The notes beneath the pieces were generated by a model, which ran no database searches, was not told the origin of the DNA, and saw nothing but the letters and a program-made list of their open reading frames with translations. This document shows, piece by piece, positions 9,956-18,347 of a stretch of DNA of 64,000 nt. Both the position numbers and the translations under genes were made by a program. Source of the DNA: an uncultured Gammaproteobacteria bacterium (GTDB lineage: Bacteria > Pseudomonadota > Gammaproteobacteria > PS1 > Pseudothioglobaceae); assembly GCA_902509905.1 (NCBI GenBank), contig CABWZI010000006.1, positions 1 through 64,000 of the forward strand, written 5' to 3'. The number at the start of each line of letters is the position of its first letter. Within the stretch, counting starts at the first letter, position 1.

Positions 9956-10534
9956 ATGCTAGTTATTGGAGTAGATGAGGCAGGGAGAGGACCTTTAGTT
10001 GGCAGTGTAGTGGCAGCTGCGATTGCTTTTCCATCGGGGCTATTGATTAATGGACTGACTGACTCCAAAAAGCTATCTGAAAAAAAAAGGGAGATGCTCT
10101 ATGAGCAAATTACTAGTGAGTGCCTCTGGTCCATTGGTCAATCGAGTAGCTATGAAATTGACCAAATTAATATTTTAGAGGCCACAATGCTGGCCATGAA
10201 AAGAGCGGTAGTGAAATTAAAGACAGAGCTAGCAAATAATAGTCAAATTACTAGTGTTCTTGTTGATGGGAACAGGTGCCCTGATATAGAAAACTCTAGG
10301 GCAATTGTGAAGGGCGACTTAACTGTGCCAGCCATTTCAGCTGCATCAGTCATTGCCAAGGTAACTAGAGATAGGCAGATGATGGATCTCGATAGGGCTT
10401 ACCCAGAGTTCGGTTTTGCAAGACACAAGGGCTATGGAACCAAGGCCCATCTTGAAGCACTTAAAAAATTTGGCCCAATTGAAGGGCAGCATCGTTTTAC
10501 TTTTGCACCAGTAAAAAAATCAATCAGATCCTAG
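9956..10534 (+). CDS. rnhB: Ribonuclease HII
   Basis: Endonuclease that removes ribonucleotides from DNA and RNA:DNA hybrids. At 192 aa it is full length. The DEDD metal site is complete: D7-E8 in GVDEAGRG, D104 in LVDGNRCP and D121 in VKGDLTVPAISAAS. The start ATG has AAAGG directly upstream. It lies 12 bases after purD, likely co-transcribed, and converges with dolP, the two genes overlapping by 15 bp at their 3' ends. Confidence 0.95.
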   Translation: MLVIGVDEAGRGPLVGSVVAAAIAFPSGLLINGLTDSKKLSEKKREMLYEQITSECLWSIGQSSSYEIDQINILEATMLAMKRAVVKLKTELANNSQITSVLVDGNRCPDIENSRAIVKGDLTVPAISAASVIAKVTRDRQMMDLDRAYPEFGFARHKGYGTKAHLEALKKFGPIEGQHRFTFAPVKKSIRS

Positions 10535-11242
10535 CTCATAAAGCTGCTGGTTAAGCTCATTTTGTTTAGCCTCAAGCTCCGCTTTTTTAGCCTCCAGCTC
10601 AGCTCTTTTTTTAGCCTCAGCTTTTCTCTTATTGTCGCGCTCAACTTCCTTAGCAGGCCTTGCCATTAGATAGTTAAAGAGCTTGACAACTTTTTTAACA
10701 TTCTTTGCCTTGCTGGCTATATTTGTTGCGTGCTCAGCCTCTCTTTTTGTAACTGAACCCATCAAATAAACAACACCACGTTCTGTAAGAACTGAGACAT
10801 GACTTGGATGGAAGACTTCTTGGTCAAAGAACAAAGTTTCAATCTGAACAGTAATAACACCATCCTTTGCCCTATCTAAATAGCTACTATTAGGCATTAC
10901 CTCAACTTCATTAATGAGCTGTTTAATTTTTGAAGATTTGCTTTTGACAATGCTTTCAAGGTACTCTTTTGCATTTTCAGTTGGGGCTTCACCGGTAATT
11001 AAAACTGCTTGGTTATAAATATTAAAGTTAACATGTGCGTCTTCTAACATGGGGTCTTTATTGACCATATTCCCTAATTCCATATATAGAGTTTTGTCAT
11101 CTAATATTTCGCCCATAGTTCTGCGATCATTGTTCATTGTAGCAACCGTAGTTACTGCGGCAGCGCCTTGAACTATTGGTGAGCATGAACTAAGAATTGA
11201 AGAAGAAATAATGATTGCACAAAGAAAGAGAATTTTTTTCAT
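10520..11242 (-). CDS. dolP: Dual BON-domain outer-membrane lipoprotein (DolP/YraP type)
   Basis: Lipoprotein expected in the inner leaflet of the outer membrane, with a role in envelope integrity. The start at 11242 gives MKKILFLCAIIISSSILSSC with lipobox cysteine C20 and Ser at +2, which favours outer-membrane sorting. AGAGG precedes it. An upstream ATG at 11269 has no such support. Two BON domains follow (about 45-115 and 120-190). A charged 35-residue coiled-coil tail rich in KAELEAK repeats extends the protein to 240 aa against 191 in E. coli. The neighbour rsmI supports the assignment, as yraP lies near rsmI in E. coli. Confidence 0.85.
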   Translation of the reverse strand: MKKILFLCAIIISSSILSSCSPIVQGAAAVTTVATMNNDRRTMGEILDDKTLYMELGNMVNKDPMLEDAHVNFNIYNQAVLITGEAPTENAKEYLESIVKSKSSKIKQLINEVEVMPNSSYLDRAKDGVITVQIETLFFDQEVFHPSHVSVLTERGVVYLMGSVTKREAEHATNIASKAKNVKKVVKLFNYLMARPAKEVERDNKRKAEAKKRAELEAKKAELEAKQNELNQQLYELGSD

Positions 11243-11400
11243 ATTGGCCTCTAATTTATTGAACTGCAAGGAAACAATTAAGTTATATTTTAAATCAGAT
11301 TCTATTAAGGCCCAAACAGAAATATTAATTTAGATTGTGTTTTCAATTTATAAAGCATAATATTAACACTCCTAAGATTTAAAAAAATTATGACTACTCT

Positions 11401-12231
11401 ATGATTGGATTGCTTTATATTGTTGCGACGCCCATTGGGAATTTAAGTGATATTACTTTTAGGGCGGTTGACATTCTTAAAAATGTTGACTTTGTTTTGT
11501 CCGAAGACACAAGACATAGCAAAAAACTGTTTGATCATTATGAAATTACAACTCCTTTAAAGGCGTTTCATGAACACAATGAAAATGAGAAGGTCAATGG
11601 GATTATTAGTGCGATTAATTCTGGCAAGTCAGTCGCACTAATTAGTGATGCAGGCACGCCTCTTATAAGTGATCCTGGTTATCAACTCGTATCAGAAGCT
11701 AAAAAAATAGGAATTAATGTAGTGCCCATTCCAGGCCCTAATGCAGCAATCGCAGCACTATCCTCGTCTGGAATAGCGAGTAGTAGCTTTACCTTTTTTG
11801 GGTTTCTGCCATCAAAACAAACATCAAGATTAAAATTTTTAAAATCTAAAAAAAATCTTGATGAGACTATTATTTATTATGAATCTCCTAAAAGGATATT
11901 ATCATCACTCAAGGATATGATGGATGTCTTTGGAGAAGATCGAAGGGTTTGTCTAGCAAAAGAGCTTACAAAATCATTTGAAACAATTCTTAATGATAAT
12001 TTACCAGCTTTAATTGATTATCTTGAAAGTGATTCAAATCATCAGAAAGGTGAATTTGTGATTTTAGTCGCACCTGCTGATAAAATAGAACTTGACGAAG
12101 CCAATGTTGAGCTTGAAAAAATCTTGCCTATTTTATGTGAGGAGATGGGAGCTTCAAAAGCTGCCAAACTAGCATCTAAAATTACTGGGCTAGATAAAAA
12201 ATATTGTTATAAAAAAGCGATAATCCTATGA
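11401..12231 (+). CDS. rsmI: 16S rRNA 2'-O-methyltransferase RsmI
   Basis: SAM-dependent methyltransferase for the ribose of C1402 in 16S rRNA. It has 276 aa (E. coli 286) and begins GLLYIVATPIGNLSDITFRA. Diagnostic segments are LSEDTRHS, ALISDAGTPLISDPGY and PIPGPNAAIAALSSSG. No ribosome-binding site is visible. Its last four bases overlap the next gene (ATGA). It is divergent from dolP, sharing a 158-bp intergenic region. Confidence 0.95.
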   Translation: MIGLLYIVATPIGNLSDITFRAVDILKNVDFVLSEDTRHSKKLFDHYEITTPLKAFHEHNENEKVNGIISAINSGKSVALISDAGTPLISDPGYQLVSEAKKIGINVVPIPGPNAAIAALSSSGIASSSFTFFGFLPSKQTSRLKFLKSKKNLDETIIYYESPKRILSSLKDMMDVFGEDRRVCLAKELTKSFETILNDNLPALIDYLESDSNHQKGEFVILVAPADKIELDEANVELEKILPILCEEMGASKAAKLASKITGLDKKYCYKKAIIL

Positions 12232-12542
12232 GTAATTTCTATAAACGCCATATTTTTTTCTGTAATAACATTCGAAATGATGGCAAGCAGTGTTGTTCAG
12301 AGAATGGGGCAAAAGAGATGTATCGTTATGCCAAAGATAAGTGCCGTGCTAATGGCTCATTGGGCGTTGGAAGGCTGGGGGTAAGTGAGTCAAGATGCCT
12401 GGGTCGATGTGAAAATGGCCCTGTGGCAGTGGTTTATCCTGATAACGTTTGGTATCAATATATTGATGAAGAGGACATTGACGAGATATTTGAATCGCAT
12501 ATGGAGGGCGATAAGATTGTAAATCGTTTATTGATTAAATAA
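12228..12542 (+). CDS. Thioredoxin-like [2Fe-2S] ferredoxin
   Basis: 104-aa protein of the COG3411 type (thioredoxin-fold [2Fe-2S] ferredoxins). Likely cluster ligands are C12, C22 or C23, C57 and C61. The C-x3-C pair lies in SRCLGRCENGP, and GPVAVVYPDNVWYQYI is the conserved C-terminal strand region. An extra cysteine, C39, is present. Redox partner unknown. It overlaps rsmI by 4 bp, so it is probably translated from the same message. Confidence 0.85.
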   Translation: MSNFYKRHIFFCNNIRNDGKQCCSENGAKEMYRYAKDKCRANGSLGVGRLGVSESRCLGRCENGPVAVVYPDNVWYQYIDEEDIDEIFESHMEGDKIVNRLLIK

Positions 12543-12551
12543 ACGAGCTCC

Positions 12552-13193
12552 CTAATCCAGTTTTTTAATTGCCTCAAGAATATAAGGCTTTAAATTGCTT
12601 GCCATCACTTTTATGCCTTTGGCGTTTGGATGCTTGTAATCAGCTAGAAGCATATCTTTCTCTAGCGCAACTCCCTCTAATAGAAACGGCATCATGATTA
12701 GGCTATATTTTTTTGAAAGCTCTGGATAAATGCTATCAAATTCTAATTGGTATTTAGCCCCCATGCTTTCAGGCGACTTCATGCCAGCCAGAACAATAAC
12801 CGACTTATTCTCGACAAACTTATTAATGATCTGTTCAAGATTATTTCTTGTCAGTGATGGGTCAAGACCTCTCAGCATGTCATTTGCCCCAAGACAAAGG
12901 ATTACAATGCTAGGCTTATCGCCAAGTGACCAGTCAACTCTGGACAACCCATTTTTAGAAGTGTTTCCCGAGATACTTGCGTTGATAAACTGGATTGGAG
13001 GCTCGTTGTTTTTAAAACTCCTTGTTAATTCGGAGGTCAAATTTTCTGTTTGAGACAAACCGTAGCCTGCCATCAGGCTATCTCCATAAAGCATAATTTT
13101 TATAGGGTCTTGTGCATAAACATTAGTGAATAATAATGTCATTATCAACCCCATAAATAATGATTTAAACGCGTGCTTTTTTGAGATAATCAT
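12552..13193 (-). CDS. tesA: Periplasmic GDSL thioesterase/lysophospholipase (TesA)
   Basis: SGNH hydrolase acting on acyl-CoA or acyl esters in the periplasm, 213 aa. A signal peptide (1-27, ending NVYA) precedes block I LYGDSLMAGYGL with nucleophile S39. Block II has G76 (SISGNTS), block III N104 (LGANDMLRG), and block V D185 and H188 (DYKHPN). It is divergent from ybbA-ybbP, the E. coli arrangement, which supports tesA rather than another GDSL enzyme. Confidence 0.92.
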   Translation of the reverse strand: MIISKKHAFKSLFMGLIMTLLFTNVYAQDPIKIMLYGDSLMAGYGLSQTENLTSELTRSFKNNEPPIQFINASISGNTSKNGLSRVDWSLGDKPSIVILCLGANDMLRGLDPSLTRNNLEQIINKFVENKSVIVLAGMKSPESMGAKYQLEFDSIYPELSKKYSLIMMPFLLEGVALEKDMLLADYKHPNAKGIKVMASNLKPYILEAIKKLD

Positions 13194-13220
13194 GCGCTGA
13201 ATTTTATATTAGAATTTGAA

Positions 13221-13886
13221 ATGAATGCATCAATACAGTTCAATAATGTTTCACTAAGTTACGGTGATATTGCTGAGGAAGTTGAAGTTTTAAAGGACAT
13301 TAGTTTTTCAATTGATAGCACTGAGGTTGTTTCAATTGTTGGCCCAAGTGGATCAGGAAAAACTTCAATTATTATGCTCGCATCTGGTCTTGAGAGTGCA
13401 AGCAAAGGCTCAATTCAAATTAATGGCAAAGAAATTGTTGGCCTAAAAGAAAAAGAATTATCAGAGGTAAGAAGGAAAAACATTGGCATTGTTTTTCAAT
13501 CCTTTTATTTGATTCCTAACCTGACTGCTGTGGAGAATGTTTTGTTATCTCTTGAAGCGAATCAACAATACAGCTTAGAAAAAGATGCCGAGAATCTTTT
13601 GGGAGAATTTGGCCTCTCTCATCGGATGCATCATCTGCCAAGTGAGCTATCTGGGGGAGAGCAGCAGAGGGTTGCAATAGCCAGAGCACTGATAAACAAA
13701 CCCAAAATCATTTTGGCTGATGAGCCAACAGGTAATCTTGATAGCGTTAATTCAGAGAGTATGATCGACTTGCTTTTTGAGTACACCAAAAAAAGTCATA
13801 CCTCTCTTGTCATGGTGACTCATGATAGTTCAATTGCAAAAAGATGTGATCGAATTATAGAAATAAGGGATGGCCAGATTGTTTGA
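13221..13886 (+). CDS. ybbA: ABC transporter ATP-binding protein (YbbA/LolD type)
   Basis: Type VII (MacB/LolD-like) ABC ATPase of 221 aa. Walker A is GPSGSGKTS (41-49), the Q-loop lies in IGIVFQSFYLIPNLTAVENV, the signature is LSGGEQQRVAIARAL and Walker B is IILADEPTGNLDS. It pairs with the permease that starts inside its last 17 bases. Together they form a mechanotransmission-type complex without an obvious transported substrate. Family knowledge suggests lipid or fatty-acid related work next to tesA. Confidence 0.92.
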   Translation: MNASIQFNNVSLSYGDIAEEVEVLKDISFSIDSTEVVSIVGPSGSGKTSIIMLASGLESASKGSIQINGKEIVGLKEKELSEVRRKNIGIVFQSFYLIPNLTAVENVLLSLEANQQYSLEKDAENLLGEFGLSHRMHHLPSELSGGEQQRVAIARALINKPKIILADEPTGNLDSVNSESMIDLLFEYTKKSHTSLVMVTHDSSIAKRCDRIIEIRDGQIV

Positions 13887-16404
13887 TATTCAGCAATTCA
13901 AATTAATCAATAAATACGCCTTAAGGGATTTCTCAAGAAGCTATAAAAAGCTATGGGTAGTCACCTCAACTCTATTTGTCAGTCTGCTACTTCTTTCACT
14001 AACGTTTTCAATTAAAGAGGCTCTCAATAGCGAGATTGAAAATAATTCTAGGGAGCTTTTAGGCGGCGATATTCAAGTAGATAGTGATATAGATCCACTT
14101 CCTAATGCAGTTATTGCGCAGTTTAATGAGTTTGGAAGGGTCAGCGCAACCATTGAGTTTGCGACCATGCTATCTAAGGAAGGGGAGTCGCCGGTATTCA
14201 CTGAGCTTAGGGCAGTTGATAATAATTATCCACTCTATGGAGAGATTGAAACAACACCCACGGGAGCTTCCGAAAAAATATTCTCTAGCACTAAAAACCC
14301 AGCCGTCTTAATTAATGAGAGCATCCAGAAACTGCTCAAAGTCAATGCGGGTGATGACATTATTATTATGGGCCAAAAATTTCAAGTTGCCGGGCTTGTC
14401 TCATCTGTTCCAGACCTTGCTGAGAGCGCTGTTTTTGGTGAATTTGCAATTATCAGTATGGGCAGCTATAAAAAATTTGGGCTGAGCTCGGGAGGCAGCT
14501 TTCTTGACCACAAGTACAGAATTAAGTTTAATAATTTAAATGAGATTCAAGAGCAAGAGAATACAATTAAGACTATTGTTGCCTATGATGATAGAATCCA
14601 GACCCGCCTTCCAGGCCAGAGTGGGCGAAGTCTAAGCAGGGTCATAGATAACTTTTCAAATTTTTTAAATTTAGTTTCTGTGAGTGCTATGGTCATAGCA
14701 GGAATTGGCATTAGCAATACACTCTTGTCATTTATAAACCAAAACAATACTAGCATAGCAGTCAAAAAGTCTATTGGTTTTCCTTCCAGCTTTATTCAAA
14801 CCATGTATTTTTATGAAATCATGTTGATTTTGATTATGACCTCAGTTATAGCATATCTGATAGGTGTTTTTAGTCCATTATTGGCGAATGAGTTTTTGCC
14901 AGAGGCTCTGGGAATCGATTTGCAGCCTTCATTTAGCGTATTGGGCTACCTAAACATTTTCTTCATTGGACTTCTGGTGGTATTAATTTTTTCTATTCCG
15001 TCTTTATATTCGATTAGTGAGATTAAAGCAGCCTCCTTGTTTCGAAATACATTTAATCCTGTCAGCTTAAATTTTTCATTGAAGAATATTCTATTGTTAA
15101 CTATTTTGGTATTGGTCCTGACCACGTATTTTGTTTCTCAAACCAATCAGAAGCTTTACACAGTTTTTTACTTCATATCTTTTTTTGGCACCATGCTTAT
15201 TTTTTATGGAGTGTCACGATTATTAATCGCTTTGATCAAGCGCATTTATAAATTTTCAAATAACAGTTACAGGATAGCCTACAGAAATATTGTAGCAAAA
15301 AAATCACTTGCACCAATCATGACAATTTCCCTAGGAATAGGGTTGACTCTTCTACTCACGCTCAGTTTTGTCGCAAACAATTTGAAAAAAGAAATATCAG
15401 ATAGCATTCCATCTTTGGCTCCAGATTTATTTTTTGTTAGCATTGACAGAGATGTTAAAGGCGATCTTGAGTCCTATATAAAAGAAGTTGATCCAAGTGC
15501 CGAGATTGAATTTAGTCCAATGGCAAGTGCATCCTTTATCTCACTTAATGGAACCCCCATTGAAGAGGTTGTCTCTAATAACAACAGATCAGCATGGGTA
15601 GTTAGGGGCGATAGACGAATTTCTTGGTCGGAGAAACCAAAGCCTGATAACCCAATAGTTGAGGGCCAGTGGTGGGATCCAGGTATTGAGGATGAGCTTT
15701 TCATTTCAATGGATAGCAGGGCTGCTTATGATCTAGGTATGAAAATCAATGACAAGATAGTTCTGAACATATTAGGTCGAGATGTCACCGGAACAATTAA
15801 GAACTTCAGAGAGGTTGACTATAGGGATATCTCAATTAACTTTGCTATCATCATCAATAAAGCCTTCGCAAATAAACTGCCATATGAGTATGTTGGAACT
15901 CTAAAGTCCGGTCTGCCTTCTAGTGAGATTTTAGCCATGGTGGTTGAAAAGTTTCCAAATGTTTCAGCAATCAAGATTGATAGAATTCTGAAACAGGTCA
16001 GTGAAGTTTTAAATAAAGTATTCATAGCTGTTACAGCTATATCACTGATTGTTATTATCGTTGGTTTAATTGTTATTGTGAGTGCAGTGTTGGTGCAGAC
16101 CACATTCAGAAGATATAACAATCTTATCTATAAGATACTAGGAGTTGACTTTCCAACCATACTGAAGGCTATGACAATGGAGTTTGCTGTTATCTATGGC
16201 ACTCTAATATTTTTTGCACTTTCAGTAGCGACAATCAGCTCCTTCCTAGTGGTAGAGAATGCACTGCAACTTACTTGGTACTTTGACTTTGGTCTTGCCT
16301 TGTGGATACTTGTTTCAACAGCAGCAGTTTCGTTTTTACTCATCATGCTTGCCAATCGTAGCATTTTTAGTCCAAAGGTCTATCCACTCATCCGAAATGA
16401 GTAA
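13870..16404 (+). CDS. ybbP: FtsX-domain ABC permease (YbbP type)
   Basis: 844-aa inner-membrane protein, comparable to E. coli YbbP (804). One N-terminal helix (about 28-48) precedes a large periplasmic MacB-PCD-like domain. A block of three helices follows (about 265-370), then further helices (about 400-460), a second periplasmic domain (about 505-705) and three C-terminal helices. This is the 10-helix, two-FtsX-domain plan of the YbbP family. It overlaps ybbA by 17 bp and is certainly coupled to it. Confidence 0.9.
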   Translation: MARLFDIQQFKLINKYALRDFSRSYKKLWVVTSTLFVSLLLLSLTFSIKEALNSEIENNSRELLGGDIQVDSDIDPLPNAVIAQFNEFGRVSATIEFATMLSKEGESPVFTELRAVDNNYPLYGEIETTPTGASEKIFSSTKNPAVLINESIQKLLKVNAGDDIIIMGQKFQVAGLVSSVPDLAESAVFGEFAIISMGSYKKFGLSSGGSFLDHKYRIKFNNLNEIQEQENTIKTIVAYDDRIQTRLPGQSGRSLSRVIDNFSNFLNLVSVSAMVIAGIGISNTLLSFINQNNTSIAVKKSIGFPSSFIQTMYFYEIMLILIMTSVIAYLIGVFSPLLANEFLPEALGIDLQPSFSVLGYLNIFFIGLLVVLIFSIPSLYSISEIKAASLFRNTFNPVSLNFSLKNILLLTILVLVLTTYFVSQTNQKLYTVFYFISFFGTMLIFYGVSRLLIALIKRIYKFSNNSYRIAYRNIVAKKSLAPIMTISLGIGLTLLLTLSFVANNLKKEISDSIPSLAPDLFFVSIDRDVKGDLESYIKEVDPSAEIEFSPMASASFISLNGTPIEEVVSNNNRSAWVVRGDRRISWSEKPKPDNPIVEGQWWDPGIEDELFISMDSRAAYDLGMKINDKIVLNILGRDVTGTIKNFREVDYRDISINFAIIINKAFANKLPYEYVGTLKSGLPSSEILAMVVEKFPNVSAIKIDRILKQVSEVLNKVFIAVTAISLIVIIVGLIVIVSAVLVQTTFRRYNNLIYKILGVDFPTILKAMTMEFAVIYGTLIFFALSVATISSFLVVENALQLTWYFDFGLALWILVSTAAVSFLLIMLANRSIFSPKVYPLIRNE

Positions 16405-16426
16405 TGTTTTTGATGTTTAATCAAGC

Positions 16427-17041
16427 TTAGAGAAATGCAAACAGTTTTTGATTTAGCGCCTGAACTTTTTCTTTAAGATCGCTTACTCTCGAATTATTCT
16501 CAATGACATCGGTTGGAAGATGTTCATTGAGTCTAAGACGTTGTTCTCGACTCGCCTGAGCTAGTAACATCGTTTTTGCTTTTGCTGAGTCAATATCATC
16601 TCTTTCCATGAGGCGCTTAATTTGCGTTTCATTTTCACAGTCAACTAAGATAGCTCTATCAAATGGGCCCCAAAGTTCTTTTTCAACAAGAAGAGGTATA
16701 ACAACTATCATCACTCCCTCATGACAGTCATCCATCATTGCTTTCATTTTATGAAGAATCTTTGGGTGAAGAATCTGTTCAATTAATGCTCTATTTCTTC
16801 CTTTTTTATAGAGGACATCTCTTAAATTTTTGCGATCAAGCGAGCCATCACTCAATAGAATTGATTTACCAAAAGCATCAACTAATTCCTGAAGGCCCTC
16901 GGTGCCTGGCTTCACAACTTCACGTGAAATGACATCAAGATCAATAATTTTGCATCCATGAATTTCAAGTAAGTCGCTGACTAAACTTTTGCCTGATGCA
17001 ATGCCTCCGGTTAGAGCTACTTTTAGAACTTTGCTCGTCAT
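16427..17041 (-). CDS. coaE: Dephospho-CoA kinase
   Basis: Final step of coenzyme A synthesis, cytoplasmic, 204 aa (E. coli 206). The P-loop GGIASGKS is at 12-19 and is followed by IIDLDVISREVV. LDRKNLRDVLYKKG, LHPKILHKM and the lid segment RDDIDSAKAKTMLLAQAS also match. The frame opens 19 codons further upstream, but the ATG at 17041 gives the standard N-terminus. It converges with ybbP with a 22-bp gap. Confidence 0.94.
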   Translation of the reverse strand: MTSKVLKVALTGGIASGKSLVSDLLEIHGCKIIDLDVISREVVKPGTEGLQELVDAFGKSILLSDGSLDRKNLRDVLYKKGRNRALIEQILHPKILHKMKAMMDDCHEGVMIVVIPLLVEKELWGPFDRAILVDCENETQIKRLMERDDIDSAKAKTMLLAQASREQRLRLNEHLPTDVIENNSRVSDLKEKVQALNQKLFAFL

Positions 17042-17139
17042 ATAATTATGAATTATTGATACCAATATCCAAATTTTATAACGAAATGACGCTGACACAG
17101 TCCCAATGATATTTTTATTGCTCTATTTTGCTAATTAGC

Positions 17140-17168
17140 TTGACTTTTGGAGCAAATATTTCGATAAT
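17140..17168 (+). promoter_or_regulatory. Promoter of tRNA-Met
   Basis: TTGACT (17140-17145), a 17-bp spacer and GATAAT (17163-17168), followed by a GC-rich discriminator (GCGCTC) typical of stable-RNA promoters. The tRNA starts 14 bases after the -10 box. Confidence 0.75.
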
Positions 17169-17181
17169 AAGCGCTCTTTTT

Positions 17182-17258
17182 GGTTATGTAGCTCAGCTGG
17201 TTAGAGCACAGCATTCATAATGCTGGGGTCGGTGGTTCAAGTCCACCCATAACCACCA
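17182..17258 (+). tRNA. Elongator tRNA-Met (CAT)
   Basis: 77-nt cloverleaf with encoded CCA and acceptor stem GGTTATG/CATAACC. The anticodon stem is CAGCA/TGCTG around loop TTCATAA, and the T-arm is GGTGG/CCACC. The fully paired acceptor and the absence of the GGG/CCC anticodon pairs rule out an initiator. A CAT anticodon could also be lysidine-modified tRNA-Ile2, but the body resembles E. coli metT more than ileX. It borders the accessory region. Confidence 0.9.
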
Positions 17259-17305
17259 TATCCCATAAGGCTTTAAGCCATTTCACTTAAATCAAAATAA
17301 TACTC

Positions 17306-17325
17306 GGGGCTACACTGGGGCTACA
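17306..17325 (+). repeat. Tandem direct repeat GGGGCTACA
   Basis: GGGGCTACA occurs at 17306-17314 and again at 17317-17325, an 11-bp period (one helical turn). It lies 48 bases beyond the tRNA. Such short phased repeats can be recombinase arm sites, but no recombinase gene is in the window. Confidence 0.6.
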
Positions 17326-17469
17326 ATAGGAATAAAAAACACCCCTTTTCTACACCTCGCTTTAATCCAAATAATTAGATAAATAATAATTATTAAATAA
17401 CTAGTGACTAATAACCGTTGGTTTAAGGTGTATAAAACCGATGGTTTAGATAAATACTATGAAAAAAGT

Positions 17470-17586
17470 ACCATCCCTCGCATATATATACTGACTTTGA
17501 AGGTACGGGTGGGGGAGGCTCATTGACATCGGAGATAGATATATACACCCTCACTCACACATCAAACGAAATTTGGACTTTAGTTC
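17470..17586 (+). repeat. Dispersed intergenic repeat, full copy A
   Basis: Head ACCATCCCTCGCATATATA, a middle with GACTTTGA, then GGAGATAGATATATACACC, and the tail CACACATCAAACGAAATTT running into TGGACTTTA. The same order occurs in copy B at 19228. The two A+T-rich arms (ATATATA...TATATA) can fold as a long imperfect hairpin. The tail alone recurs twice more. Confidence 0.8.
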
Positions 17587-17654
17587 AAGCTCACATTGGC
17601 ATAGTATTAACAACAATCTGGCTCTTTCTAGCAAAGTTTTTTTAACTATACTTT

Positions 17655-17699
17655 GATATTTTTTTATCATCTCGCAAAGTACATAATGATAAAAATATC
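17655..17699. repeat. Inverted repeat upstream of the 71-aa gene
   Basis: Arms GATATTTTTTTATCAT (17655-17670) and ATGATAAAAATATC (17686-17699) are complementary apart from two extra T, with a 15-base loop. It ends just before the ribosome-binding site AGGAGA of the next gene, so it could be an operator or a 5' hairpin. Confidence 0.6.
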
Positions 17700-17716
17700 A
17701 TATCAGGAGAGTCAAA

Positions 17717-17932
17717 ATGGAAACAGCAGATATTGTTAAATGGATAGCTACAGTAATTCAATTAATTGGTTATGGGCTTACAGGATTAAATCTAGTACCT
17801 TACAATGTATTCTTTTTCTTTATAGGCATTGGCTTATGGTTTGCTGTTGGCTACCTATGGAAAGATAGAGCAATAATGGTAGTTCATGTTGGAGCTTTTA
17901 TTTCATTACTAATTGGGTATTTAAGCGCATAA
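17717..17932 (+). CDS. Small membrane protein (71 aa)
   Basis: Short hydrophobic protein with two to three probable helices and the motif YNVFFFFIGIGLWFAVGYLWKDRAIM. It resembles a family of small proteins common in marine alpha- and gammaproteobacteria (the pattern IVKWIAT..Q..GYGLTG...PYN.FFF..G...WF.VG..WKDRA). Its function is not known to me. CAGGAGAG lies seven bases ahead of the ATG. It stands alone between two copies of the dispersed repeat. Confidence 0.8.
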   Translation: METADIVKWIATVIQLIGYGLTGLNLVPYNVFFFFIGIGLWFAVGYLWKDRAIMVVHVGAFISLLIGYLSA

Positions 17933-17960
17933 ACTTTTAAAGACTCTTGCCATTTAATGC

Positions 17961-17990
17961 ACTCACACATGAAACAAAATTTGGACTTTA
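17961..17990 (+). repeat. Dispersed repeat, tail-only copy C
   Basis: CTCACACATGAAACAAAATT followed by TGGACTTTA, differing from the consensus tail at two positions. It lies between the 71-aa and 77-aa genes. Confidence 0.7.
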
Positions 17991-18038
17991 TTCTTTAAAA
18001 AAACAGTAAACTTAAATTTTTGTTCTTAAGGAGATATT

Positions 18039-18272
18039 ATGAAATTTATTACATCTTTAGCAATCTGTTTAATAATAACTAACACTGCCCTAGCGAATAA
18101 AGAAATAGAGCCTTATTCTCAAGAAACTTGCCAAAAAATATATGAATCAATTGGAACTTTCATTCTTCTGGCTGATACAGAGTGGAAGAAAGAGAAAGAG
18201 AGACAAGCGATGCTTTATTCAACAGCAGCGTCAAATTATGCAACGATTTATGAAACGGTATGTAGAAAGTAA
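18039..18272 (+). CDS. Small secreted protein (77 aa)
   Basis: A signal peptide (MKFITSLAICLIITNTALA) precedes a helical mature part of about 58 residues with two cysteines near its ends (CQKIYES... and ETVCRK) that could form a disulfide. AAGGAGAT lies five bases ahead of the ATG. I do not recognise the family. Confidence 0.7.
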   Translation: MKFITSLAICLIITNTALANKEIEPYSQETCQKIYESIGTFILLADTEWKKEKERQAMLYSTAASNYATIYETVCRK

Positions 18273-18289
18273 TTATCTATTTAGTTTCC

Positions 18290-18322
18290 CTCCCTCACAC
18301 ATCAAACGAAATTTGGACTTTA
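18290..18322 (+). repeat. Dispersed repeat, tail-only copy D
   Basis: CCCTCACACATCAAACGAAA followed by TTTGGACTTTA is identical to the tail of copy A. The TTGGAC inside it has the right distance to a TATAAT box to serve as the -35 element of the next gene. Confidence 0.75.
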
Positions 18323-18341
18323 CTTGAAGCTGACTTATAAT
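18313..18341 (+). promoter_or_regulatory. Promoter of the aldo/keto reductase, -35 inside repeat D
   Basis: TTGGAC (18313-18318), a spacer of exactly 17 bases and TATAAT (18336-18341). The ATG of the gene follows six bases later, so the transcript is probably leaderless. No Shine-Dalgarno sequence is present. Confidence 0.7.
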
Positions 18342-18347
18342 TCTAGT

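Larger units (their letters stand above)
17259..17716. other. Gene-free stretch behind tRNA-Met
   Basis: No open frame of useful length. It contains a tandem GGGGCTACA pair, one full copy of a dispersed repeat and an A+T-rich inverted repeat, each listed separately. No second copy of the tRNA 3' end and no integrase were found downstream, so an integration site is only suspected. Confidence 0.6.

Noticed and set aside
17641-17700. CRISPR-like or phase-variable repeat
   Set aside because: Only a single inverted repeat; no regularly spaced copies and no cas genes in the window.
18324-18347. TTG start adding eight residues to the aldo/keto reductase
   Set aside because: These bases are the spacer and -10 box of the gene's promoter, and AKR proteins normally begin near the ATG used here.
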